From the NCBI GenBank assembly GCA_020536535.1, contig JAHLWZ010000471.1, positions 1-32,919 on the forward strand: DNA of 32,919 bases. Direction: 5' to 3'. This document shows, in pieces, positions 9,825 to 19,811 of this stretch. The DNA comes from Pelomyxa schiedti (lineage: Eukaryota; Evosea; Pelobiontida; Pelomyxidae). Numbering within the stretch: the first letter of the stretch is position 1; every line of letters starts with the position of its first letter. Under the pieces are notes generated by a model. The model had not been told where the DNA came from, did no database searches, and saw only the letters and a list, made by a program, of their open reading frames with translations. The translations under genes and the position numbers were made by a program.

Positions 9825-11918
9825 ATGCTGGTTTATGTTGTGTCTGTGTTCATAGCTGGACTCGTTGTGTTCTTTGTGCGTTTCTTCTTCCTTGGTAAGT
9901 TCAACCTTTTGTTGGGAAAAAACCGACTTGAGTAAAAATTGACGTCGTTTCGTAGCTGGAATCGACCGACCGTTCATTGAAGATGTAACGCCAACACCTA
10001 CTCCCATAAGTTCGATCCCAACAGACACAGCAAAACCGTCCGTAACGACCGTGCAACCCTCTCCCATTATCGTGGACACTCCCTCGGCAACATCAACCAC
10101 AAAACCTGCCACGATTGAAACAATCACAGCATCTCCTATTGCTGCGGAGCCAATTGTGGGCGGCTCAATCACAAAACAGAAGCCTGCCTCTCCTACTGCC
10201 GCGGAGCCAATTATGGGAGGCGGTTCGGTCACAATACAGAAGCCCACAGCCCAGAAGCCTTTTGATAATTTATCAATTCCTACTATCGCCGTAACTGGTA
10301 CTAGTAGCTCTGTTAAAACTGAAAATAGCGCCATTACTGCAGATTCCAGCAAGATCCAACCTTCAAGTACTAATGTTCAGGGTGCTACTGGCTCTTCTGC
10401 TGCAGTAATTTCAAAGATTTCTCCATCTGTCGGAATTCAGGATAAAGTAGCGGCAAAGGATAATCTGATACCTTCAAAGACGGCCAAGGCGGAGCCTCCA
10501 ATTGAGCCTAAACCAAAACCCAAGGACGAAAAACCTGTTCTCAAGACCCAAACCCTCAACAGTGCCCAATTCTTTCAGAATTTCGAAGAGCCGGAACCTC
10601 AAATACCAACTAAGCAAGTCCCAGCGGTTACATTAAAGCAAGATACCGCTATACCAGTTAAACAAGACTTAGTCACACCTGCAGTTGTTCCAGTGAAGCA
10701 AGATCCAATCGTGGCAGTCAAGCAACCCCCACTTGTTACAGTTGCTCCAGTAAAGAAAGACCCAGTCGTTCCTTTACAACAAGATCCAACCATTCCAGTA
10801 AAGCAGGAACCAATTGTTCCAGTAAAGCAGAGCCCAGTTATACCAGGCAAGCAAGACCCTATTGTTCCAGTACCGCAAACACCTGAGAGTGTTCCCTTGA
10901 AAACTGCTCAAACATTAGAAACGGCTGCATCCATCACTCCCAGTATTTCACAGGCTCCCTCAACTGTCTCTCCCACTACGACTGCTACTGGCACCGCTTC
11001 TGTTGATGCTCAACAGAAGCCACCAGAACAGGAATCTACCAAGCCGGTTGCGCCATTAAAGTCGGCGTCTGCTGCTCCTTCCTCCACTGCAGTGGCGGTG
11101 GAAGAGGCACCCAAACCCACTTCTTCTGCATCTTCAACTCCCTCAACTGGGGAGGCTGCTTTAGCACCCCCAAAACCCTCACATTATAAATCGTACTCCA
11201 TGTCATACACCGCTGCTGGAAGAAACTGGGGGTCCGCTGTATCCACGGCAAAGGCAGTAAACACAACACAAAATACAGTCAACAAGTTTGTTGCTTTTGC
11301 ACCTTCTTCAAGTGCCGCTCCGGCAAGAGTAAGAATTCTCTTTTTTTTCCCCTGCCTAATAATCCTTTATAGAAACTAGGAGGAGGGACAGACAAGGTTG
11401 AATTCATTCCCGAATTTATATTTCTTCCACTTATGTGACAATAGATGAGCCTTCTTCTCCAATGGTGTCAGGGTCTAACAGCCGGATACAAGGATGTTAG
11501 CATTACAAACCTCACAACGGTTATTGTCACCTTCTCGTGCTTTTGTTTGTACATTGCCTATCTTGCATTGCATTTCCATCTGATCAACCTGAATTCCTTC
11601 TCACATTTGATTTTCAAAAAGAGTTTCAAAGATGGACTGGCATTTTGCGCAATGATTCACAAGAAACATCCCGAACTTATAGACTTTGCCTCTCTCAAGA
11701 AGGAGAATGGTGCTGAAAATCTAAAAATTGCATTTGATGCAGGAGAGAGTCTGGGTATCACGAAATTGGTAACCCCCTAGCAACATTTCCCCTCAAGTAC
11801 CAACCAAAATTTGCAGCTTGACGTTGAAGATATTGTTGAAATGGCTGTTCCAGACAAGCTCAGCATGGCAACATACTTATTTGAGGTGTATAAAGTACTT
11901 TCCAAGGACGAGAAGTAA
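9825..11918 (+). CDS. Membrane-anchored smoothelin-like CH-domain protein
   Basis: Six exons (9825-9894, 9956-11328, 11373-11396, 11445-11519, 11622-11768, 11817-11918) join in phase to 596 residues. Exon 1 encodes a start-proximal transmembrane segment (VYVVSVFIAGLVVFFV). Exon 2 encodes a long Pro/Thr/Lys-rich disordered region. This region carries about a dozen degenerate V-P-V-K-Q-D-P repeats at roughly residues 245-340. Exons 3-6 encode a C-terminal calponin-homology domain of the smoothelin/cytospin type: LLLQWCQGLTAGYKDV, ITNLTT joined to SFKDGLAFCAMIHKKHP, ELIDFASL, and a terminal YLFEVYKVLSK helix. CH domains bind actin or signalling partners. Anchoring one through a long flexible linker suggests a membrane-cytoskeleton tether. 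Confidence 0.85.
10615..10880 (+). repeat. Degenerate VPVKQDP-coding tandem repeat
   Basis: Within exon 2 of the CH-domain gene a roughly 21-27-base unit recurs, coding V-[PT]-[VL]-K-Q-[DEQS]-P variants. Copies differ at many synonymous and some coding positions, so the array is not recent. It probably forms an extended, Lys-rich spacer. Confidence 0.7.
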
Positions 11919-12206
11919 AATTCTTGTTTTGTTTGTGTGTTTATGATGGCTTTAGAACAGAATACTGTTTTTTCCCCTTAGAATTTCAAACCCTTAGTTG
12001 TCCTCGATGTGTTTTCTCATTCAGGAACCACACAGGGTGAGCTCTTGGGTTCTTGATGATGAGATGTATGACACCGAATTCGGTTTTTTCCTTCCTTTCC
12101 CGTACGTTTTTCTTCCAGTTTGGTTGGATCATAATTAAATAAAATCTCCAGATCTTTAGGTGACCGGGCGGTGGAGTAAATTGCGTTGGGCAGTGGATAA
12201 GGAAAA

Positions 12207-13435
12207 ATGGCTACCGGTGTCGTGTTGAGCGGGGAAGAGGCTGCTCGTGCTTTCTCGGCCAAAAATGCAAAGGAGACTCACGAAGCGAAGATGGTCATAG
12301 TAGGAAATGCTAGTATTTTTTCTGTTTTTTTATCTTTTAGAACTAGAGAACTTTTATGAAAGAGAAATTTATCCTCGTCGTTTAGCTGTGGGGAAAACGT
12401 GCCTTCTTATGCGTTGGGCGACCGGTATTTAGTTTTTACATTGATACTGTTGTTTAACTCTTTTTTTGTTTATTAGGAAATTTCTCTAATAAGCACCAGC
12501 CCACTATAGGTGGAGCCTTTCTTGACAAACATATGTAAATAACCAATTTGTCATTAACTTGGCTTACAAACTCCAAAGTGAAATCGAAGGACAGGCTGTG
12601 CATATCAAGGTGTGATACCATTTGTGGTCCTTTTTGTAAATTCTCACATCATTTAGTTGTGGGATACGGGTAACTTCCTTACTTCACGTTGTACATAATA
12701 CTAGTGAAAGCTAATAACATTATTAGCTGGATCAGAGAGATTCAGATCCATGCTCCCAATGTATGATAAACTACTCGACGGGAATAACAGTTATTTACTT
12801 CAAGATAGGTATTATCGAAACACCCAAGCAGCATTAATTGTGGTAGGTAGTAAGTTCTATTTTCCTGTCATATTCCTACCGTGTGTAGTACGACGTTACC
12901 AATCAGAGGTCTTTTCAAGACGTAAAAGTTTGGGTCGAAGGTAATGGAAACATTAATTAAAATGCACACTGCTAAACTGTCACAGAGTTAAGAAATTATA
13001 CAGATGAGCACACTGGTATTCCATAAGTTTTTTCCCTTACACTGTATAACCAAGATATACTTAGTTTTGGCCATTGCTGGAAACAAATCAGACCTGGACA
13101 CAAAAATGGTCTCAAGTGAAGAAGCAGCCGCGTACGCAAGCAGGTTTGTGAAACAAGACCCTATTGAGCTCTTTGGTTTTACATATGAGCAGCATTAACG
13201 CAATGTTTGCAGAAACCTCAGCAAAAACCAATTCCGGTACCCTCTTCCTCTTTGCCGTGCCGTGCCGTGTCAAAACAACTCAACATCCACACAAACAGGT
13301 ATTGACCAACTATTTCTGGACATTTGCCAGAGAGTGATTATCGAGTCAAAGCGGAGACTACCACAGGACAAGAGGCTCACCACCCCGCCTGTCCGCTCAC
13401 CTTCCCCAGAGGAAGCAACTGACTCGTGCTGCTGA
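12207..13435 (+). CDS. Rab5/Rab21/Rab22-type small GTPase
   Basis: Twelve exons join in phase to 218 residues: 12207-12312, 12386-12424, 12477-12534, 12579-12609, 12657-12669, 12727-12760, 12809-12842, 12889-12940, 12986-13015, 13065-13143, 13193-13236 and 13299-13435. Motifs in order: G1 VGNATVGKTCLL; switch I TIGGAFLDKH, of Rab5-subfamily type; G3 LWDTAGSERFRSM; YYRNTQAALIVYDVTN; G4 AGNKSDLD; G5 AETSAKTNSG; and a C-terminal DSCC for double geranylgeranylation. It should act on endosomal membranes. The catalytic switch II residue that is Gln in most Rabs (DTAGQE) is Ser here. Exon 5 is only 13 nt and encodes LWDT plus one base. Confidence 0.9.
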
Positions 13436-13632
13436 AGCACTTGGCTCAAGCTCTCTTCGCTCTGAGTCCTGGCTGGCCGGCCTTCTGCTGTCTACTGCTA
13501 TGACCCCCCTTTTGGTAACTTACGAATATGTTTATAAAGGTTGAGTTTTTTTATTTGGGTGATCACATCAACACGATTTCTTTCTGTGTCTTCCTCGTAA
13601 TGTTCGAGGTTTTTTTTTTTGCTTTCTCTTAC

Positions 13633-15084
13633 ATGGTGCACAAGGATGTTTTGCTAGTGCTGTCCCTGGCCATTTTGTGCGCAAATGCGAAGAGCGTAAG
13701 CGGATTATGGGTTGTTCGTTCCTAACGTTTCGTACAGGTTTACGTTATAAACGGTAAGAAGAAGAAGGTTACAAAACAAGTATTTAATTATTTAATTCTA
13801 ATAGGCTTGGATGGAGTGCACTACGATGTGGAGGTACTTCTATGTGTTACGATACTAATGTAGGGAATTATTATTGGTGTTCGGTTTGGTTTCATTGTTA
13901 ATATTAACTTGTGAAGCCACACGCACTTCCTGAATGGGACTCGAATTGGACAAGTGTGGGGCTTCAGTTCTTGGACCTTGTTAGTGAGTTGAAGTCACTT
14001 TCAGAGCCAGAAGGGCTCCTGCTATCATTTGACCTTAATGCTGATTTGGATGGTCCACAATGCCCTCCAACATGCTCCATTACGTGGCACGGTACAAAAC
14101 ACTAAACACTACACAAGAAATAATACTATAGCACAGGCACAACAAAGTCACTAGTTGAACACACCTTGGACATGGTAACATCCCTTAATGCGTTATTTGT
14201 ATTTGTTAAGGCATACAATTCAGCTTGATTGGGCAACCCTCATGGCATACTTCAATGATAGTTCAGATATAATATCCCACTGCCAGGGAGAAGTTTCATA
14301 TGCCACAACGGAGTTGAATGGCAAAACGCTGGCAATTGGTGTAAATCTGGAACCTGCTGACACTGCCTCATCACTCAGTGAAACACTGGCTGATGACGGG
14401 CTGGATGTGATGGAGCAATATTTAGATGATGTCTGGCAAACATTCTCTGTGGATCAATCAGCAAGTTTTTTCCCCGTTTACCGGCACTGGTTTTAACTCA
14501 CTGATACAAGATATCAGGTTCGCCATTCATCACTATGGATTCTATGTAAACATGTCTCCTGGACCAGTTGAGGATATTCCTGCTCACTCTCGTGACATAT
14601 ATTGGTGGTGCAGTGACTACGCTAACTGTGACATATACGATGAATCTGCGGAAGCAGAATTTGCCGACTTTTGTTCTGCCCATGCATCACACAATGTTTA
14701 TATTGATGCTCCAGCCATTGTAGCACTCACACCGCCGTCTTGGGACCAGCAGTATCTGGTGGACTACATCACCACCCTGTATGCTAGAGGAATACACACG
14801 CACCTTATATTTGGACAATACAACTGGGCACTAGAGGAAAACCACTACAAAGCCATAAAAACCTTGAACAACACAATCCGGATGCTACGGTACTATGGAA
14901 ACCTCACAGAGATTTCATCCTCATCCTCGGACTCTAAGGTAAACGGACTTTGAAACACAAACAAATTCACTAACACCCAAAACAGCACTCTACTTCCAGG
15001 TCATTAGATGGCTCACATGCCTGCATTGCCGCTCCCTCAATCTTCCTTGTTGTGGTATTTGTCTACATTGTGATGTGGATTTGA
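13633..15084 (+). CDS. Type I membrane protein with large ectodomain, unknown fold
   Basis: Eight exons (13633-13695, 13738-13753, 13805-13833, 13917-14091, 14137-14174, 14224-14464, 14511-14938, 14986-15084) join in phase to 362 residues. A signal peptide (DVLLVLSLAILCANAKS) is followed by an ectodomain with Trp/Asp-rich motifs (LSFDLNADLDGPQCP, DIYWWCSDYANCDIYD, VYIDAPAIVALTPP, THLIFGQYNW). A Ser-rich stalk and a C-terminal transmembrane segment (APSIFLVVVFVYIVMW) end the protein. The repeated strand-Asp pattern is compatible with a TIM-barrel glycosidase-like fold, but I cannot name a family. The introns at 14175-14223 and 14465-14510 are less certain; alternatives would be a frameshift or a shorter intron. 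Confidence 0.7.
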
Positions 15085-15148
15085 GTTTGTGATAATTTAA
15101 AAAACTATTTTTCTGTTCCAACACAACAAAAAGGTGTTTTTGTTAGCT

Positions 15149-15964
15149 TTAGACAGCATCACTTACTGTCTCATACTTCTTCCCTTCGGGGGTAGAGAGA
15201 AAGGCAGATATGTTGGTGTATGGGCCACAGCGGGCCACTAGTACTGTTATCAGCACCAGCACACAGAGCGCCGTGCAACCAAATCCAACCCACCAAATCC
15301 AGGTGTCACGTATCCAAGGGTCATCATAGCACACAATCGAACTGGTACTGCTGGGATCATACCTAACATAGGATGAATTTTGTATAAGGCGGGAGCAGAA
15401 GCAGTTGGCATACCATATATCTATAACATCACTGACATTAAATCGCTTCAAAAATGTTGTGCAGTAGTACTCTGGGTTGCCAACACATTGATGGCTATCA
15501 CAACATGTAGCTTGGACTGTTGAAGCTGGAAGTATGAAAATTCTAACTGTCAAAAATAGAAAGAATACAGGGAATGTAGCATACTTCCGTCATTGAATTC
15601 GACTTTAACTTGGCCAATGGAATAACCATCCCAATCTGCGTCAGTACAGTTTTTGTTCAAAACCGTCGCAGTTGTACGTGTCCAGGATGAATCAGGGAGA
15701 CTTCAAGCAGTACATTAACATTAATTTACTTTCCATATTCTACATTTTTAAAGGTGGTGAAGAGACAAAACAAGCAAAAAAACAAAAAAATGAGAACAAA
15801 AAAAGGGGACGGCCGATAACACACGCTTTTTCTCCACTTATTTCAATAGCGCCCTGTATGACGCATAGTAGTGGAATAACTGCCAAAACTACGGCGAAAA
15901 TTGCGATCAAACTGCCTACGAGCATACGAGCGTGACCGGGCTTCATATAACACCTTCGTGGCAT
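15149..15964 (-). CDS. Two-TM protein with Cys-rich extracellular loop
   Basis: Three minus-strand exons (15964-15825, 15700-15585, 15546-15149) join in phase to 217 residues; the second intron is 38 nt. An N-terminal membrane segment (LVGSLIAIFAVVLAVIPLLC) and a C-terminal one (WWVGFGCTALCVLVLITVLV) flank a loop of about 125 residues. The loop holds paired cysteines (CCDSHQC, YYCTTF, CFC). It resembles other small two-TM surface proteins of amoebae in layout, but I recognise no named family. The 3' end faces the preceding plus-strand gene with only 64 bases between them. Confidence 0.7.
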
Positions 15965-16301
15965 TCTTAAAGATTAGATCGCGTGCCCTCCCAATGTGCT
16001 TCACAATTCGTTTGCTGTTGTGGCCCCAGAAGCGACCCCGAAATTAAGGGAAACTTTTTTTTTCCCTTTTTACCATCAGACAGAAGTTTGATGGAGATGG
16101 CTTCCTCTGCTTAGGGACTTTTTCCTTCACCACAAAATAGAATCCCAATTGGAGTGTGCCAACAATAAATGGCCAATGCACCGATCCAGATTCACATCCT
16201 TCGGGGAAGCTACTGTACTCTCTGATTGACTATTGTTGGGGATGTTATGAATGTCACTCCCCTTATTGATTTGCTAGAAACTAGAAAACATCATGGTGGC
16301 T
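15965..16301. other. Intergenic region between two minus-strand genes
   Basis: This 337-base region holds the promoter of the two-TM gene and the 3' end of the next one. There is a T-rich run near 16050. No RNA gene or other element was recognised. A plus-strand frame at 16226-16528 is antisense to the final exon of the neighbouring gene and is treated as a shadow. Confidence 0.4.
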
Positions 16302-17364
16302 TTATTCCTGTTTCTTTGAACAAGATTGGAATAGGGTGTATGCTTTTTGTCTCATTTCTGGTGTGGAGTCTTGACTGTAAAACACATGTGTTCCAGAGTA
16401 AAACCAATAGAAATGGAAGATTCCCCTGTCGACATTGTCCAGTTTGGGCACAACTTCATCACTTGGATAAGATGGAGTTACTCTGGCATGCGTACTGTTG
16501 GCGTTGTGGCCAGTTAAAGAGAGGTTGAGAACAAATATAACTTACTTGTGGAAGTTCTGGTTACGGGGATTGTTTATTGGAATTCCGGCTGCCTCAATGG
16601 CGGATTCTATTGAAGATACAAGTGCAAACAATTCCTCTTGCTGGTCCGGTTCGGCATGTAAATAGACGGTGACATTATCATGATCCGCATTGCACCTGTT
16701 TCATGTCCCATTAGTGCTTTCAGAGGTTTGGGATGACTACGTGTATTGTGAGTAGGTTAGATTGATTGAGTTCCACTGGATTGCTCCAATTATATCCAAG
16801 ATGGTACGCTTTTCTTCCTCCTTGTAGCAGCAAAAATCTATGCATAGAATCGTGATCAGATGGAGGAGAGCAGGAAAGAATCAGGTATTACAGTTGAGAG
16901 TGGTGTGCAAGTCCAGCAGTGATTCCATCCTGATGATATCGTCACCAGTACTTGCCGATTCAATGACATCCTGGTCAGTCCCCACCGCTTGTCTATAGTT
17001 GGAATCATCACTCAGGTAAATCTTTTTTTTTCCCCCACTAAATAAATACTTCTACTAAAATAACTACCACCACAAACTCCTCCCGTACTACTTTACTATT
17101 CGTACACAAACGGAAAGAGCAATCAAAAAGGGGAGGGAAAAAAAAAGGGCGGATTTGTATGCCCATAAGTGGGTTAGAGTGGCGAGTACAAACCAGGGTA
17201 TTGAAATTTAAAGACAGGAGGTCGTCACAGTCAGGACAGTCCTCGTCTCCTTGCCAACACACAGACTCACTCCCCAACACTCCTGCCGTGTTTCCCACGA
17301 TCACAACTACAGCCACAGAGAGCATCACTAAAAATAGCCCATTCATTCCTGTTCCTCGTCCCAT
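16302..17364 (-). CDS. Secreted 2H-phosphoesterase-like protein
   Basis: Five minus-strand exons (17364-17194, 17021-16892, 16837-16741, 16695-16546, 16494-16302) join in phase to 246 residues. A signal peptide (MNGLFLVMLSVAVVVIVGN) precedes a Cys-rich start (CWQGDEDCPDC). The core reads DIIGAIQWNSINLTY, then DNVTVYLHAEPDQQEELF, IESAIEAAGIPI and FHNTHARV. The last fits the H-x-T-x-x-R-V pattern of the first catalytic motif in 2H phosphoesterases. I do not see a clear second H-x-T, so activity is uncertain. The acceptor of exon 2, preceded by a run of A, is the weakest splice. A 42-base longer N-terminus from an upstream ATG at 17406 is possible. Confidence 0.65.
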
Positions 17365-17484
17365 AATTTGGTTTGTGGTGTTGGTGCTGCCGTTGTGACA
17401 CGACAACGGTTGGGGTTTCGTGGGCTTTTTGTGATGGATGATTTTTTTTTTTTTCTGAGTTTTGATTTGAACATTCAGGGTTGT

Positions 17485-19811
17485 TCAGGGGGTGAGGCCT
17501 GTGAGGTCCAGTCTGTGGAAATGAGAATAAGAATTACGAGCGGGAGGAAGGAATAGAAGACATGACATACCAGTGAGGTCAGTTTTGGTGATACCTGCGG
17601 TGTGGGTGCAAGGAAGGTGAAGAGCCACAAAGGGCTCAGGCTTCCCAGTGCGTTTGTTGTTGCTGTGCTTGGAAACTGCTTTGGTGAGTGTAGATATTAC
17701 ACTTGGTTTGGGCGAGCCCGGGTAAGACGGCAGCGGTGTTGTCCCGCAAAGCTTGGAGTGTCGCCATTGCAAGCCAATGCGGACCAAATGATCAAAGGTC
17801 TCAGTGACATTTGTTCCCATTCTTGAACTGGTCTAGTTGATTGCTATGGGTGGTATCATTATGTCGTAAAGTTGGAGAAACCTCAAAAAATTGACAGTTT
17901 ATCCTCTTGGCAAAAGCCACGCCGTCTTCGCGGGATACCTGTCTATCGGATTCTAGGTCACACTTGCCTCCAAGAAGAACTTTGGGAAAGTCCTTTCCAT
18001 CTTTCACTCTGAGGATCTGATCATAGAATGTCTGTGCTTCATCCATGGAACAGCGAGAAGTGATCGAGTAACTGCAAAAATTTTATTTTTCGGAGATTAA
18101 TTGTCAACATATACCCTATTGCAAATATTTCACCGGTCCTCATGTACCTAATTGTTGTTGCTTGGATTTTGTGAGTACTAATTGGGGAAGCTCATACGGA
18201 TCTCTCATTGCAGAATACCTGATCAGAGAAAAAATGTTGAATGAAAGTACCATCATATGAGGGTATTACTTACTCCTCCTGTCCGGCTGTGTTTTTGTTT
18301 TTTGGTTCGGTTGGTGTAGGGTAAGAGAAAAAATTCCATAGAAACCAGTATCTAGAATCTCAAGTGTAACTGGGATGCCATCGACAGTATGAATCTTCCT
18401 GTAGGTCTGCTCTCAGTAAGCTTTATTTTACATGAAAGGGCTCACATCTTCAATAGTGGGATCATATTCCTCAACGAAATGACCCTATAGTTAATTGTGT
18501 GATTATTTTTCGTGGGTTGGGTTGGGATAAGGGAACTGCAAGTACTTGGACAAATCGTATGATTAGAGCCGATTTCGTTCCTACACCACCACCACCCACG
18601 AAGACTATGTTCAATGGTTCTTCAGAGCATAATTGTAGGGGTAGCATATGCCGGCTCTGAGCTAGCTCTTGCAATGCGAGTTCCCCAATACTATTGTCCA
18701 ACATAAAGAGATTCTTGGGACCTGAGCCCTTCTTGATTATGTTCGCCAAGCTTAAGCCGCCAATCTCACCAAATGAACAGTTTCGCACTGATAGAGTACT
18801 TAGAACACCCGTACTTCCTGTGCTGCGTTGCTCCATCGCGTGGATGATGTGTGATATCCCTGTATCTCCTAATGGGTTATTGTCAAGATGCAGCTCCTGC
18901 AAGGACTTATTGATTGCTAGGGCAGCAGCCAGTAGCTTCCCTCCAGCCGATTTGATGCCACACTGCCGCAGTCTCAGTATTTCAAGAGTGGAACTTACAG
19001 CAATATGAGGGGCAAGTTCTTGCAGGCACGATTTTGTTACTGGAGAGTTGTATAAGTCCAGTGAAGACAAGTGCTGCAGGTGAGAGGCAAGTGCACGGGC
19101 ACTCTTTTCTGGAAAAGAGTATCCAAGTAGTTGCATAGACCCACTGAAATGACCACACGCATTCAGCATCCCAACGGCAAAGCTTTCACAGGCAGGAACC
19201 AGTGCAACATTGCGAAACACAGGAAGCTGGCAGAAGCACTCTGCGGATCCAGAGGTGCAATGGTTGCACTGTGAGCAGTGAGTGCAAGAACCAGAGGAAC
19301 AGATTCTGCAAGGCGAACTTGAAGAAGAAAGATTCCGGTTCGTGCTACCCGAGGCCATCTTAGCAAAGTGCGAGCACAGAACCTGAGTGGACCGCTCTCC
19401 AAAAACCAGACGGTCTCGAGAATCTTCCGGGAAGGACAAAACACGGCCGGTGATCAACAGGCCCCTCATCAAATCCTCAGGTCCCCCAAACCCCTCCGGG
19501 ATCCCCAAGTACATAGAAAGTGATTCCACACTAGTGAGTGGCGTTCATTGGATGAACGAACTCGTTAAAAAAAGGAAAGGAGAGGAGAGGAGAGAAGAGA
19601 AGAGAATCGAAAAGAAAAGGAAGAATGGGGGAAAAAAAAAAAGCACCGCGCACCTCGTGCGTTCGTAATGTGTGGGGCGTGGTACAAGGTTTTCAACCCC
19701 AGAAGCAGCACGGAAAAGGAGATCGCAAAGAGCACTGGAGCACTGGGGGTCTGATTCATCCGACACGTCCCGTCCCTCTCGTATCAGCTCAATCAACGGC
19801 TTTCGTCGCAT
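17485..19811 (-). CDS. LRR-Ras fusion GTPase with altered G1 and G4 motifs
   Basis: Nine minus-strand exons (19811-19654, 19530-18546, 18484-18446, 18406-18346, 18286-18274, 18218-18198, 18147-18115, 18071-17882, 17832-17485) join in phase to about 615 residues. Exon 2 alone carries a Cys/Ser-rich segment, RNI-type leucine-rich repeats (LSSLDLYNSPVTKSCLQEL, LEILRLRQCGIKSAGGKLL, LQELHLDNNPLGDTGI) and the Ras P-loop. The fusion therefore does not depend on splicing. The Ras part keeps the effector loop GHFVEEYDPTIED, LDTAGQEEYSAM and a G5-like ETSS. G1 reads GGGGVGTKSAL, with an extra Thr before the Lys, and G4 reads GGKCDL with Asn replaced by Gly. No CAAX box is seen. The C-terminus is uncertain, since an intron from about 17566 is possible. 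Upstream in-frame ATGs exist. Confidence 0.8.
19566..19652. repeat. Purine-rich (GGAGA/GAAAA) simple repeat in intron 1 of LRR-Ras gene
   Basis: The plus strand is almost pure purine here (GGAGAGGAGAGGAGAGAAG and similar), so the transcript has a long polypyrimidine tract before the 3' splice site. It lies entirely within intron 1 of the minus-strand LRR-Ras gene. Confidence 0.7.

Noticed and set aside
10599-10850. Minus-strand frame rich in Gly, Cys and Thr.
   Set aside because: It is the antisense shadow of the VPVKQDP-coding repeat.
14199-14223. A 25-nt intron.
   Set aside because: A 49-nt intron from 14175 to 14223 keeps the frame and matches the usual size.
14461-14512. Frameshift in a protein-like stretch of the 362-residue gene.
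   Set aside because: A 46-nt GT-AG intron at 14465-14510 removes it in phase and fits the local intron size; still less certain than the others.
16226-16528. Plus-strand 100-residue frame with Cys/His pairs resembling a zinc finger.
   Set aside because: It lies antisense to the last exon of the minus-strand phosphoesterase-like gene and has no supporting exons.
17038-17406. Long minus frame read as one exon with a Phe-rich end.
   Set aside because: The end is intron sequence; splicing at 17194 leads into the phosphoesterase-like exons.
18035-18071. A G5 motif of EVSP in the LRR-Ras protein, seen by reading through.
   Set aside because: A GT-AG intron (17881-17833) replaces it with ETSS, the family-typical form.
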